Source: Levilactobacillus brevis | Lineage (GTDB): Bacteria; Bacillota; Bacilli; Lactobacillales; Lactobacillaceae | NCBI GenBank assembly: GCA_003666485.1 | Contig: CP032931.1 | Coordinates: 1,736,001-1,800,000, forward strand | Length of the DNA stretch: 64,000 bases | Direction: 5' to 3' | Part shown: piece by piece, positions 51,850 through 62,799 of the stretch | Numbering within the stretch: the first letter of the stretch is position 1 | Layout: each line of letters starts with the position of its first letter | Made by a program: the position numbers and the translations under genes | The notes under the pieces: model-generated | Database searches by the model: none | The model's input: only the letters and a program-made list of their open reading frames with translations | What the model was told of the DNA's origin: nothing

Positions 51850-51879
51850 TTTTCTAACAATATGGACTGATGAGAATTT

Positions 51880-52379
51880 CCGCCTGCCGTGGCGCAAAAA
51901 TGGGCTGGAACGCGGTGGGCGGACCGGTCGAGCCAAAGAGCGGTCTCGCCCTCGCTTTGAGCCGATGGCCCACGTCTCAAAGACGCCAGTTTCCTAAGCG
52001 GCATGAATCGCGCCGCTAAGGGAACTCCCACGGCTGAGCCCATTTTCGCGCCACTCTCGGCTACGTTAATGCACATCCGCAACACTTGTGGGGTACAACT
52101 GGGATAACGATTGGTAATCCATTGTTCACTGCCCGAAGAACTATTTGACCATTATCGGCCATCCTTGCCGGAGGAGGTCAGGGGTGGAGCCAGCTGTGTC
52201 GACGGTGTTAGCTGGCGTCTTGTGCCAGGTTACAGCGTGGGGCGACTTGAGAGACTGACGGTCTTGGTCAGGCTTTCAAGCGAACTGGAAGCCCGCGCCT
52301 GGGCTGGAGGTGTCCCCCATAGCAGGCGGAACCCCTGGCAGCCGCAGGCGCTGGTCTCCACCATTTCTAGGTGAGGCGG
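51880..52379 (-). repeat. Composite intergenic repeat, copy 7 (complete, inverted)
   Basis: 500 bp. Left end CCGCCTGCCGTGGCGCAAAA, B' at 51880-52065, A' at about 52166-52350, worn right end CCATTTCTAGGTGAGGCGG. It begins 31 bp after the DUF1831 terminator and ends 28 bp before the stop of the reversed ABC permease gene. Confidence 0.82.
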
Positions 52380-52406
52380 AATCTTGAGCAAGTGTCGCCG
52401 AAAAGG

Positions 52407-53174
52407 TCAGTTTGCGGAGACGTAGCGCAGTAGGCCCCGACGCCACTCCCAATAGGATAGTGCCAGCAGTACGCCGGTCACCAGAGCGGACCATGCGAGC
52501 AGCCAGCTCGGGTGGTTGTGGCCGAATTGGGCGGGTACGTTGGTGATGGCCAGTGAGGGGATGATCCACAGGAAGATTTGTTGCAGGAGCCGCGGGTAAA
52601 TTTTCGCCGGCCGCGCGGAGGCGGACATCAAGTCTTCCGGTAGCCCGTCCAACGCTGTCATACCGTCGATCCAAAAGGCGGCGGTCACCACGATTTGGTT
52701 GAGGGCAAAGATGAAGGCAACGCCCACGACGACGGCCGCCAGATAGCCCAACAGGTTTAATGGGGTGGGACGGAGCTTGAGCAAAATTCCCGTTTCGATT
52801 CCCGCCGTCAAGACTAGTGTGACCAGCGATGGAAAGTCGACCCGGTAGCTGGCATGGAACCAAAAAGAATTCACCGGCCGCAACAGGGAATAATCGAGGT
52901 TGCCGTCCAGAATTTGGTCGGTTAAGTCCTCGTGCCCAGCGACAAAGAGAAACTGGTAGAGGTAGCTGATGAGGTTGGCCGTGGTGATGAGATTTAAGTA
53001 GTCCAGAAAATGCCAACCGTAAATGGTGGGGGTAAATGAAAAGTACACGCCCCCGGTAATGAGTTCGATCACGTAAAACATGATGCCAAATAGGGCAGTC
53101 AAGACAGCGGTGAACCGATAGGAGAGGGTTTCCGCCAAGCTTTGGCTGACCAACACCCGATAGATTTTAAACAT
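52407..53174 (-). CDS. ABC-2 type permease (DUF990-like), second subunit
   Basis: 255 residues, six hydrophobic segments. The GHEDLTDQILDGNLDYSLLRPVN segment is characteristic of the ABC-2 export permeases that work as heterodimers with a partner and an ATPase. Starts one base inside the end of the partner gene. Substrate unknown. Probably non-functional because its ATPase gene is broken. Confidence 0.85.
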   Translation of the reverse strand: MFKIYRVLVSQSLAETLSYRFTAVLTALFGIMFYVIELITGGVYFSFTPTIYGWHFLDYLNLITTANLISYLYQFLFVAGHEDLTDQILDGNLDYSLLRPVNSFWFHASYRVDFPSLVTLVLTAGIETGILLKLRPTPLNLLGYLAAVVVGVAFIFALNQIVVTAAFWIDGMTALDGLPEDLMSASARPAKIYPRLLQQIFLWIIPSLAITNVPAQFGHNHPSWLLAWSALVTGVLLALSYWEWRRGLLRYVSAN

Positions 53175-53950
53175 TAACTGCCGACCCCCTCATAGGTTTG
53201 GATTCCCCGTCGCCACAGCACCTTGATCAAGACTAACGCGAGCACTAACCACAGCGTTGCCATGCCAATGTCGAGCGTCAGTTGGTGTGCGGAGAGTTTG
53301 CCCAGTAATAGCAGGGTCAACTGGTTGCCCGCCAAGGCAAAGGGGTTGACCGTCAGCCAGTGCCAGCTAGCCGGCAGAATCTGTAGCGGGAAGGCTTGCC
53401 CACCCAGTAGTAAGAAGAGGGCATTTAAGACCGGTCGGAGCGGCCAGACCTGAACCAACCAAAAGCTGATCAGGCTGATGACGGAAATCAACAGGAAGAA
53501 CATGACGTAGGTCAGGATGATGAGGACGAGACTGCTTAACCCCATCCGCCACCCGTGGCGAAAAACCGGACTGATCAGCGCGATAGCCAGCCCGTAGATG
53601 ACCAGATATGGCGTCGCTTGGCCAGCGTAGGTCCAGAAGCTCTGGCGAAAGTAATTGATGGGCCGCAGTAGCATGACGGATAGATTGCCGTTACGAATTA
53701 GCGTGCTCAGTGTAAAAATTGGGCTGGCTGAGAAGATCAGAGCCAACACGTTGACTACCGCCAAGTAGATAACCATTTGTGACGCGCCAATGCCAGCGAC
53801 ACTGTCCTGGTCACTGAAGCGGTAAACGGCTAGCCACATGAAGCTGGCCACGGCGATGTCGAGGCCCACGGTCAATAGGCGTAGCAGGAGGTTGCCGCGG
53901 TAAGTCAAGGTCGTCGTCAGCGCGTTTTGAAACGTTTGCCAGTATTTCAT
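53174..53950 (-). CDS. ABC-2 type permease, first subunit
   Basis: 258 residues with six membrane segments; NGNLSVMLLRPINYFRQSFW is the counterpart of the LLRPVN motif in the partner. Its ATG overlaps the ATPase stop by four bases (ATGA), so translation was coupled to it. Transport of an unknown compound, usually outward in this family. Confidence 0.85.
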   Translation of the reverse strand: MKYWQTFQNALTTTLTYRGNLLLRLLTVGLDIAVASFMWLAVYRFSDQDSVAGIGASQMVIYLAVVNVLALIFSASPIFTLSTLIRNGNLSVMLLRPINYFRQSFWTYAGQATPYLVIYGLAIALISPVFRHGWRMGLSSLVLIILTYVMFFLLISVISLISFWLVQVWPLRPVLNALFLLLGGQAFPLQILPASWHWLTVNPFALAGNQLTLLLLGKLSAHQLTLDIGMATLWLVLALVLIKVLWRRGIQTYEGVGS

Positions 53951-54927
53951 GGGGCCACCTCCTGGGAGAACAATTGCGTTAAAATGTCATCCAGGTTGCC
54001 ATTACGCCGGTGGACGCTGAGAATGTGTTGCGGGTCGATGGGCAGCGTTGACAAGGCGGCCGCGTCGACCAAATAGTGGCTGTCGTCCACCCGAGTCACG
54101 TGCGCGGGCAGAGTGGTCAAAGCCGCGTCAGTGACGACTTCCAGCGTGGCAGCCGACGCGTAACGGGCAATCAGGCCGTTGGGCGTACCTTCGAAGATCT
54201 TGTGCCCATAATTGATGACGGCGACCCGTTGTGCCAGTGCCTCGATGTCCTTGGTGTTGTGGCTGGTCAAAATGATGGTCATCTGCGTGTCGCGATTGAG
54301 CTGCTGCAAGAAGCGGTAGATGTTGGCTTGACTACTGACGTCGATACCAATGGTCGGCTCGTCGAGAAACAAGATCTCCGGCGTGTGGATCAACGCGCAA
54401 ATCAATTCAAATTTGATCCGTTGCCCCAAGGACAACTTCCGTACCGGGACTTTCAACTGTTCGGTTACGGCCAGTTGCTCAGTAAGAAAGGCCAGCCAAG
54501 TGGTGAACCGGTCATGAGGTACGTGGTAGATCTCCCGCAGGAGCACCAGCGTATCCAGCGGTGGCAGATCCCAGGCCAATTGACTCTTTTGGCTGAGCAT
54601 GACGCCGATGCGCTGTAAGAAAGCCGGCCGCTTTTGAAAGGGCTGTTGGCCGTCCAGTAGCTACAGGGTACCGGCGCTGACGGGGAGAATCCCTGTCATT
54701 AATTTGATCAACGTCGTTTTGCCCGCGCCGTTAGCCCCCAGCAGGCCGAGAATCTCACCGGGGGCCACTTGGAGGGAAACGTCTTGAACGGCGGGCACCC
54801 GCTGCTTTTGCCGGTGAAATAAATCATGCCAGCTGCCACGCAACCCGCTTTGCTTGGTGTAGGTCACGTAGTCAAAGCTGACGTGATCGATGGTGATGAT
54901 GGGACTTGTCAAACTGATCACTTCCAA
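53947..54927 (-). pseudogene. ABC transporter ATPase, disrupted by an in-frame stop
   Basis: The reading frame is continuous from TTG 54927 (or TTG 54912, better spaced from GGAAGTG) to 53947 except for one TAG at 54661-54663. The upstream part carries Walker A (GANGAGKTTLIK); the downstream part carries the signature LSLGQRIKFELICAL, Walker B ILFLDEPTIGID and the H-loop. Reinitiation at ATG 54600 would lack Walker A. Sequence on both sides of the TAG reads as normal ATPase (SAGTL-stop-LLDGQQPFQ), so a point change such as CAG to TAG is likely, unless it is a sequencing error. Confidence 0.88.
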
Positions 54928-55062
54928 TTATGAACTGTTACTAATTAAAATCTAATGTAATTTTAACTATACACCTTCGTCCAACTATTTACTACCTGTG
55001 TGGGCAGTTTGCCCAATCTGAGGATGACCAAGTTGGCGGGATGGTGACAGGGAACGCCAGGC

Positions 55063-55091
55063 TTGCAAAAGCGCCGCAAAATGGGTAAACT
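55063..55091 (+). promoter_or_regulatory. Promoter of mnmA
   Basis: TTGCAA (55063-55068), 17 bp, TAAACT (55086-55091). A small perfect palindrome AGATTCTCCAGAATCT lies downstream at 55126-55141 in the leader. Confidence 0.65.
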
Positions 55092-55093
55092 AG

Positions 55094-56290
<1,197 letters not shown>

Positions 56291-56301
56291 TCCGTTAAAT
56301 T

Positions 56302-56347
56302 GAGAACCTGACGAACTGGCAGCGTGCCGGTTGGTTGGGTTCTTTTT
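56302..56347 (+). terminator. Intrinsic terminator after mnmA
   Basis: AGAACC and GGGTTCT outer arms enclose AACTGGCA / TGCCGGTT, followed by T5. Confidence 0.78.
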
Positions 56348-56363
56348 GCATTGCGGTTCTTGC

Positions 56364-56582
56364 TGGCCGCCTACCTTGGGAGACAGTGATAGCCAGTGCC
56401 TGCGGCTGCCAGGGGTTCCGCCTGCTATGGGGGACACCTCCAGCCTGAGGGGCGGTCTTCCGGTTCGCTTGAAAGCCTTGCCAAGACCACAAGTCTTTCA
56501 AGTCGCCCCACGGTGTAACCTGGCAAAAGGAGCCAGCTAACACCGTCGACACAGCTGGCTCCATCCCTGGCCTCCTCCGGCG
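56364..56582 (+). repeat. Composite intergenic repeat, copy 8 (left end and A module only)
   Basis: The left end GGCCGCCTACC lies 17 bp after the mnmA terminator. The A module spans 56397-56582 with both ends (TGCCTGCGGCTGCCAGG and CCTGGCCTCCTCCGG). No B module follows. Confidence 0.78.
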
Positions 56583-56873
56583 GACTGAGATTTGTCAGCA
56601 GCAATGCGTTAGACCGAAGCCAATCAGTTCGGCCATCTGACTACCGCTTGTTGTATCGCCTTGAATTGTCTGACAGCAATGACTTCTAAAGGAATGGTTA
56701 AGAACTGGACCACGGGGTTACAAAAGGCGATGTCATTTCGTTAGTAATAGTGAAGGGACCAGCTGGATAGCGACCAGCATCCACCTGCGTGTCTGCGAAC
56801 GACCCCCTCAGCGACGAAACCAGCTAGTGGTAAAATTTTCTGCCGAATTTTGTCGTTTTCTCAGCCAGTTCCT
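56583..56873. other. Intergenic stretch without a recognised feature
   Basis: About 290 bases where a B module would be expected but is not recognisable. No ORF, hairpin with T run or RNA gene could be supported on either strand. Confidence 0.4.
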
Positions 56874-56903
56874 TTGAAAACCGGCCGAAAACTGGCATAA
56901 TAT
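56874..56903 (+). promoter_or_regulatory. Promoter of the phosphatase gene
   Basis: TTGAAA (56874-56879), then TAATAT (56898-56903) at 18 bp or CATAAT at 16 bp. Confidence 0.55.
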
Positions 56904-56940
56904 AGACTATGTGACTTCACGGAAAGGACGGCAATAAATT

Positions 56941-57597
56941 TTGAAATTATACTTTATTCGTCATGGCAAGACCCAGTGGAATCTTGAGGGCCGATTTCAG
57001 GGCGCCGGCGGGGATTCACCGCTATTACCGGAAAGCTACGACCAAATGGGGCAGGTTGGCCGTTTCTTAAAGGACATCCCGTTTACCCACGCCTATGCCA
57101 GTCCCATCAAGCGGGCGCGGGTCACGGCTCAACACGTCATTCAGGCGCTTGACCATCAGGTGCCATTAACGCTGGTTAGCCGCCTGGAAGAGTTCCACCT
57201 GGGACGGATGGAGGGGATGGCCTTTGACGACGTGAGAAAGCAATTTCCAGCCGAATTAGACGCCTTTCGTAACCATCCCGATCAATACGATGCCGCTAAG
57301 ATCGGTGGTGAGACGTTTACCCAGGTCATCGACCGGATGACGCCCGCTATCCAAAAGATTGTGGCCGCCAACAACGCCCCGCAAGATAACGTCTTGATCT
57401 TCAGTCACGGGGCCGCGCTCAATGCCGAAATCAACGGGCTGTTGGGCACGCCGCTGGCTGATCTACGAAAACGTGGTGGCCTGCGCAATACCAGCGTGAC
57501 CATTTTGGAGACGCAAGACGGGCAACATTACGACCTAATTGACTGGAACGACACCAGTTTTTTGACGGCAAAACCCACGGCAACCGATACAATTTAG
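56941..57597 (+). CDS. Histidine phosphatase family protein
   Basis: 218 residues from TTG 56941 (GGAAAGG upstream). The phosphohistidine motif LYFIRHGKTQWN at the N-terminus, the SPIKRARVTA Arg, the catalytic EEFHLGRMEG and FSHGAALNA are in place. It is of the phosphoglycerate mutase-like superfamily; this size is usually a broad phosphatase rather than a glycolytic mutase. A TPR gene follows after 8 bp. Confidence 0.88.
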   Translation: MKLYFIRHGKTQWNLEGRFQGAGGDSPLLPESYDQMGQVGRFLKDIPFTHAYASPIKRARVTAQHVIQALDHQVPLTLVSRLEEFHLGRMEGMAFDDVRKQFPAELDAFRNHPDQYDAAKIGGETFTQVIDRMTPAIQKIVAANNAPQDNVLIFSHGAALNAEINGLLGTPLADLRKRGGLRNTSVTILETQDGQHYDLIDWNDTSFLTAKPTATDTI

Positions 57598-57605
57598 GTG
57601 ATAAA

Positions 57606-58289
57606 ATGACAGAGAAGAAAATTGACCGCCAAGCGGATAAAGCAAAATCAGAACAGTTGGTCCATCAATTGGTCCAGCGCATCGACACCCATCCGGGGGA
57701 TGCGGACGCCTACTATGAACTGGCCACGGTGCTGGTGGATTTGAAGTCCTACGCCCAGGCGGAAGAATTGTTGATGAAGGCGCTGGGGCTGTTTGACGCC
57801 CAACCGGCCACGGTGGAAAAGCTGCGTTACGGTCTGGGTAACGTTTATTATGCCGCGCAGGACTACCCCAAGGCAATCCAGCAATTCGACCAGTTGAACG
57901 ACCAGTGGAAGGGCGCCGGTTACCTGATGTTGGCCCAAAGTTACATGGCTAACGGGGACCACAAGCGCGCGCTGGCCTTTGCGTTGACTGCGTTAGGCAG
58001 CCAGCCCAAGGACGAGGCGACCCTTCAAGTGATGGCCGAAAACCTCCTGGCATTGGGCAACATGGCCCAAGCCGCCCAGTACTACGATCAAGTCTTGGCA
58101 CTCGATTCCAAGAACGGTCACGCCCAATTTGACCGCGGGTTAGTCGCCATGGTCCAGGGTGAACCGTATCAGGACTACTTTACCCGGGCCAAGGAACTAG
58201 ACCCGATTTATTTTGACAAAGGGCAAAAGCGGCTGGCCGACATCGAACGCTTCGTGCAAGCGCAACGGTCACCCAAGAAGCCACAGTAA
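57606..58289 (+). CDS. Tetratricopeptide repeat protein
   Basis: 227 residues with about five TPR-like helical hairpins (AYYELATVLVDLKSYAQAEELLMKAL, RYGLGNVYYAAQDYPKAIQQF and others). No signal peptide. TPRs mediate protein contacts; the partner is unknown. Lies between the phosphatase and recD2 in one tight run, as in other lactobacilli. Confidence 0.88.
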   Translation: MTEKKIDRQADKAKSEQLVHQLVQRIDTHPGDADAYYELATVLVDLKSYAQAEELLMKALGLFDAQPATVEKLRYGLGNVYYAAQDYPKAIQQFDQLNDQWKGAGYLMLAQSYMANGDHKRALAFALTALGSQPKDEATLQVMAENLLALGNMAQAAQYYDQVLALDSKNGHAQFDRGLVAMVQGEPYQDYFTRAKELDPIYFDKGQKRLADIERFVQAQRSPKKPQ

Positions 58290-58305
58290 AGGAGCAGACT
58301 AGCAG

Positions 58306-60843
58306 ATGGCAACCGAATCACTCAATTTATTTGCGGATGACACCAAGCAGGCCGATTACGTGGTCGGCACCGTCAGTGCGGTCTTTTTCGCCAGCAACGA
58401 TAGCTTTTACAAGGTCATGCTGGTCAAGGTGTCGGAGACCAGTCTGGATTGGCACGAAGACGAGATCGTGGTGACCGGTAACTTCGCTGACATCAAGGAC
58501 GACGTGACGTACCGGTTTACCGGCAAACGCGTGGAGCATCCCAAGTACGGCGTGCAATTTCAAGCGGACAATTACCAAAACGAAACGCCAACGACGCGCA
58601 GTGGGGTCGTGGCTTATTTGAGTGGCGAGGACTTCCCGGGCCTGGGCAAGAAGACGGCGGAAAAAATCGTTGATGCCCTGGGAACCAACGCCATTGAAGA
58701 AATCTTGAATGATTCGGCGGTGCTCCAGCCACTGGGCTTATCCCCAAAGGTGGCGGCCACGCTGGTCAGTCAACTCCAGACCAACAACGGGATGGAACAG
58801 ATCATCATCGGCCTGAACGGCTACGGCTTCGGGAGCACGCTGGCGGCGGCCATTTATAACCGTTACCAGGAAAAGACGTTGGACGTCATTCATGAAAATC
58901 CGTACCGGTTGGCCGAGGACATTAATGGGGTGAGCTTCCGGCGTGCGGACCAAATTGCCACGCAGCTGGGTTATGCGGCCGACAAGCCGGAACGCTTACA
59001 GGCGGGGCTATTACAAACGCTCAATGATCTGTCGGTGGCTAACGGGGACACCTATACCACGGCCAAACCGTTACTGGCCAACGCTTTGAGTCTGCTGGAA
59101 AATGCCCGCAATGTGCGGCTCGACCCCAACAAGTTGGCCGACCAACTCCTGGAACTCGCCAAGCAACAGAAGGTCGTTGGTGATGACCAACGAATCTATT
59201 TGAAATCCCTCTATGACGCAGAGTGGCAGGTTGCCAAACACCTTCAACGCCTATTGAAGGGCGACGACACGCCAGCCAAATTCAATGAGGACGCGATTCA
59301 CAAGCAGCTCCGGATCGTCGAGAAACAAAATGACATCGTGTACGACGAGTCGCAAACCGCCGCGTTGACCGCCGCGATTCAGGCCAAGGTCATGCTGCTG
59401 ACGGGGGGACCCGGGACCGGGAAGACCACCATCATTCGCGGGTTGGTCAATTTATACGCCCGGTTACACGAGGTCTCACTAGACATTAACGAATACAAAG
59501 ATAAACCCTTTCCCATCCTACTGGCCGCACCGACTGGCCGGGCAGCTAAACGCATGAGCGAATCGACCGGCCTGCCTGCCAGTACGATTCACCGGCTGTT
59601 GGGCTTGACGGGTCGCGAGGCGGATCCCGATGAGGCCGCGACCAACGACCTTGAGGGCGGCCTGCTGATCATCGACGAGGTGTCGATGGTCGACGTTTAT
59701 TTGATGAAGACACTGTTGAAGGCCGTGCCGATTGGCATGCAGGTCATCTTAGTGGGGGATAAGGACCAGTTGCCGTCCGTGGGGCCGGGACAGGTCTTTC
59801 ACGACCTGTTGGCCAGCGACCAACTGCAAAAGATTCAACTGGACACGATTTATCGGCAGGGGGATGGCTCGTCCATCATCCCGTTGGCCCACGCCATCAA
59901 GGCGGGTAAGTTACCAGCGGATTTCACCCAGAACCAAAAGGACCGGTCCTTCATCGCCTGCCACGCCAACCAGGTGGAAAGCGTTATCGACCAAATCGTG
60001 GGCAAGGCGCACGCCAAGGGCTTCAGCGCCAGTGACATCCAGGTGTTGGCACCGATGTACCGCGGGTCGGCCGGCATCGACCGGTTGAACGTGGTGCTCC
60101 AAGACATCCTGAACCCCAAGAAGTCGGACCGCCAAAAGGAAGTTGAGTTCCGTAACCAGAAATTCCGCATCGGTGACAAGGTCTTACACCTGGTCAACAG
60201 TCCGGAAAATAACGTGTTCAACGGTGATATCGGTGTTATCACCGGGATCGACCTGGCCAGTGACAAACACAGTAAGGCCAAAAGCGACCAATTGACGATT
60301 GCCTTTGAGCAGACCGAGGTCACCTATGCCAAGAATGACTGGAACCGTCTGACGTTGGCTTACTGCATGTCGATTCACAAGTCACAGGGGTCCGAGTTCA
60401 AAATGGTGATTCTCCCCATGGTCGGCCAGTATAACCGCATGCTCCAGCGTAACCTGTTGTACACGGCGGTGACGCGAGCGGCGGACATGTTGATTCTGAT
60501 TGGCGAACCGCAAGCCTTCGAGGCCTGTGTCACCAATCTGTCCGTCAACCGCCACACCACGTTGACGACGCGGATTCAAACGGTTTTGGACCCGGATGGG
60601 GCGGCTAAAGCACCAGAAGCGGCTGAGCCAACGGCAACTGAAGGTGAGACAACTCCTTCAGCGACTGACCAACCGGCTGACGCGGAGACCCCTGTCCCGG
60701 CACCAACGACTACTGAAGCTGCTCCGGAACCAGCAACGCCGAAGGATTATCGCTTGACGCCGGAATTGGTGTTGAGTCGGCAGATCGACCCGATGATCGG
60801 GATGCAAGGTATTTCCCCGAAACAATTTATGCCATCGGTCTAA
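58306..60843 (+). CDS. recD2: RecD2-type 5'-3' DNA helicase
   Basis: 845 residues. N-terminal OB and helix-hairpin-helix region (FPGLGKKTAEKIVDALG), then the SF1B motor with Walker A TGGPGTGKTTIIRGL (near 365-375), IDEVSMVD, VGDKDQLPSVGPGQV and the C-terminal LAYCMSIHKSQGSEF and NLLYTAVTRA. A Pro/Thr/Glu-rich tail of roughly 75 residues ends in a conserved-looking SRQIDPMIGMQG. RecD2 acts without RecBC in repair and replication restart. Confidence 0.94.
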   Translation: MATESLNLFADDTKQADYVVGTVSAVFFASNDSFYKVMLVKVSETSLDWHEDEIVVTGNFADIKDDVTYRFTGKRVEHPKYGVQFQADNYQNETPTTRSGVVAYLSGEDFPGLGKKTAEKIVDALGTNAIEEILNDSAVLQPLGLSPKVAATLVSQLQTNNGMEQIIIGLNGYGFGSTLAAAIYNRYQEKTLDVIHENPYRLAEDINGVSFRRADQIATQLGYAADKPERLQAGLLQTLNDLSVANGDTYTTAKPLLANALSLLENARNVRLDPNKLADQLLELAKQQKVVGDDQRIYLKSLYDAEWQVAKHLQRLLKGDDTPAKFNEDAIHKQLRIVEKQNDIVYDESQTAALTAAIQAKVMLLTGGPGTGKTTIIRGLVNLYARLHEVSLDINEYKDKPFPILLAAPTGRAAKRMSESTGLPASTIHRLLGLTGREADPDEAATNDLEGGLLIIDEVSMVDVYLMKTLLKAVPIGMQVILVGDKDQLPSVGPGQVFHDLLASDQLQKIQLDTIYRQGDGSSIIPLAHAIKAGKLPADFTQNQKDRSFIACHANQVESVIDQIVGKAHAKGFSASDIQVLAPMYRGSAGIDRLNVVLQDILNPKKSDRQKEVEFRNQKFRIGDKVLHLVNSPENNVFNGDIGVITGIDLASDKHSKAKSDQLTIAFEQTEVTYAKNDWNRLTLAYCMSIHKSQGSEFKMVILPMVGQYNRMLQRNLLYTAVTRAADMLILIGEPQAFEACVTNLSVNRHTTLTTRIQTVLDPDGAAKAPEAAEPTATEGETTPSATDQPADAETPVPAPTTTEAAPEPATPKDYRLTPELVLSRQIDPMIGMQGISPKQFMPSV

Positions 60844-60860
60844 ATTTACAAGGCCAAGCG

Positions 60861-60889
60861 TTGCGTTTCCGAGCAAAGATTGCGATAAT
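60861..60889 (+). promoter_or_regulatory. Promoter of prs
   Basis: TTGCGT, 17-bp spacer, GATAAT (60884-60889) preceded by TGC as an extended -10. Confidence 0.65.
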
Positions 60890-60938
60890 AGGAACAGAAA
60901 ATAGATGAATTTTGTGGTGATCCCACAGGGAGGCTGTT

Positions 60939-61925
60939 ATGGCAGAACACGTCGAAGCTGGTAGAATGAAAGTCTTTGCGTTGAATTCTAACCGTCCGCT
61001 CGCGGAAAAGATCGCGAAGGCGGCCGGGGTAGAGCTAGGCAAGGCAACAATCAAGCATTTTAGTGACGGTGAGATTCAGATCAGTATTGACGAAAGTATC
61101 CGGGGGGATGAATTGTTCCTGATTCAATCCGTTTCTGATCCCGTTAACACGAACCTGATGGAATTGTTGATTATGGTAGATGCCGCGCGGCGGGCAAGCG
61201 CGGAAAAGATCAACGTGGTGATTCCATACTACGGCTATTCACGGGCCGACCGAAAAGCACGGTCGCGTGAACCAATTACGGCCAAGTTGATTGCGTCGTT
61301 GATGCAAATGGACGGCGTCAACCGCGTCATTGCCTTAGACTTGCACGCGGCTCAGTTGCAAGGCTTCTTCGACATCCCCGTTGACCACCTGCAAAGCGAC
61401 CGGTTATTGACCAGCTACTTTGAAAAGAACACCGGTCTGGCGGACGAAGACATCGTGGTGGTTGCCCCCGACCATGCTGGGGTTAGTCGGGCTCGGCGCT
61501 TGGCCGAGCTGTTGGGCGCCCCAATCGCAATCATCGACAACCGCTCCGATACCGAAAACACGGCGCACCCAGAGGCCGTGATTGGCGATGTCAAGGGGAA
61601 GCATGCCATCTTGGTCGATGATATCATCGACACGGCCATTCGGATCACGGTGTCCGCCGATGCCTTGAAGAAGGCTGGGGCAGCTGATGTCTATGCAGCG
61701 GCTACCCACGCCGTTCTGTCGGGTGACGCGACCCAACGCATCAACGAATCCGTGTTGAAGAAGGTCGTCATTACCGACTCGATTCAATTGCCAGAAGACA
61801 AGCAAAGTGATAAATTTGCCGTCATGTCCGTCGGCGAGATGTTCGGTAAGGCCATCGACCTGATTTACCACGAAGAACCCGTCGATTCCTTGTTTACCAA
61901 GGTGACCGGTCGGCAAAAACAATAA
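60939..61925 (+). CDS. prs: Ribose-phosphate pyrophosphokinase (PRPP synthetase)
   Basis: 328 residues. [50 protein letters not shown] and [11 protein letters not shown] match class I enzymes. It makes PRPP from ribose-5-phosphate and ATP. Two positions deviate: the ribose-phosphate loop reads D227-DIID-TAIR where DTAGT is usual, and RQDRK reads RADRK. It may be the second, diverged Prs paralogue known in lactobacilli. Site GGGAGG before ATG. Confidence 0.92.
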   Translation: MAEHVEAGRMKVFALNSNRPLAEKIAKAAGVELGKATIKHFSDGEIQISIDESIRGDELFLIQSVSDPVNTNLMELLIMVDAARRASAEKINVVIPYYGYSRADRKARSREPITAKLIASLMQMDGVNRVIALDLHAAQLQGFFDIPVDHLQSDRLLTSYFEKNTGLADEDIVVVAPDHAGVSRARRLAELLGAPIAIIDNRSDTENTAHPEAVIGDVKGKHAILVDDIIDTAIRITVSADALKKAGAADVYAAATHAVLSGDATQRINESVLKKVVITDSIQLPEDKQSDKFAVMSVGEMFGKAIDLIYHEEPVDSLFTKVTGRQKQ

Positions 61926-61940
61926 GCTATGAACTAGTCA

Positions 61941-61989
61941 AAGCGTGATTGGTGACGCCCAATGGGGTGGGTCACTAATCACGCTTTTT
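61941..61989 (+). terminator. Intrinsic terminator after prs
   Basis: AAGCGTGATTGGTGAC and GTCACTAATCACGCTT form a 16-bp stem with one wobble, then T5. Confidence 0.87.
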
Positions 61990-62015
61990 AGGCTGACGAG
62001 ATTACTAGTGGTGCG

Positions 62016-62054
62016 AAAAAAATGGCCCAACCGAGAATTTTCGGTGGACCATTT
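62016..62054 (-). terminator. Intrinsic terminator of the amino-acid ABC operon
   Basis: Read on the minus strand, AAATGGTCCACCGA pairs with TCGGTTGGGCCATTT and ends in T7. Confidence 0.8.
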
Positions 62055-62090
62055 CTAGTAGCTGCTAAAGAATCCACGCGCACGCCAACA

Positions 62091-62780
62091 TTAAATCATT
62101 TTCATGTGAATTGCTTTTCGGTCATAGTCTAAATACCGTTCCAGCTGATTCTGTCCTGCCGTCAAGACCACGCAGCACAGCCAGTACAGGATGGCAATCG
62201 TGATGTAGATGGTCATGTAATCCTGATTGGCCCCGGCCACGATCTTGGCGTCCATGAACATTTCGGTCACCGTGATCATGGCGGCTAGCGAAGTCCCCTT
62301 GAACATGTCGAGCAAGATGTTGCCCAACGCGGGAATGCTGATGCGGAAGGCTTGTGGAATGATGATTAACCGCATGACTTTCCGATAGGGTAAGCCAATC
62401 GAGTAGGCCGCCTCGTATTGCCCGTGGTCGATCCCCAGAAACGAGGACCGGAAGACCTCGGACACGAAGGCCGCCGCACCAATGGTAAACGAGATGATAG
62501 CCGCCGGAATCGCCGTGAGGCCAAAGCCAAAGTAGACGATGAACAAGACAACTAGCATCGGCACGCCACGCATGAAGGAGATGTACGCCCGCGCGATCCA
62601 GTGGAGCACCCGAATGTGGCTGAGCTGAGCCAGCGTGAGGAACATCCCCAAGATGGTGGCCAACACAAAGGCCATGACGGTCAGGTAGATGGTCATCGGT
62701 AGGCCCGCTAGAATTTGGGGAATCGACGACCACGCCAGTTTGGCATTAAAGAAGCCCGGAATCGAGAAATACTTGAGCAC
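62091..62780 (-). CDS. Amino-acid ABC transporter permease (cystine/polar type)
   Basis: 229 residues from GTG 62780. Five membrane segments and the cytoplasmic EAA loop (GQYEAAYSIGLPYRKVMRLIIIPQAFR) of the HisM/TcyB family. Downstream of the binding protein by 19 bp. No ATPase gene follows in the operon, so it must borrow one encoded elsewhere. Confidence 0.9.
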   Translation of the reverse strand: MLKYFSIPGFFNAKLAWSSIPQILAGLPMTIYLTVMAFVLATILGMFLTLAQLSHIRVLHWIARAYISFMRGVPMLVVLFIVYFGFGLTAIPAAIISFTIGAAAFVSEVFRSSFLGIDHGQYEAAYSIGLPYRKVMRLIIIPQAFRISIPALGNILLDMFKGTSLAAMITVTEMFMDAKIVAGANQDYMTIYITIAILYWLCCVVLTAGQNQLERYLDYDRKAIHMKMI

Positions 62781-62799
62781 AGTGGCGCCACCTGTCTTT

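Noticed and set aside
52276-53016. 246-codon open frame on the minus strand overlapping the ABC permease and a repeat copy
   Set aside because: Other frame of the permease gene running into the repeat module; the Pro/Arg-rich composition is not protein-like.
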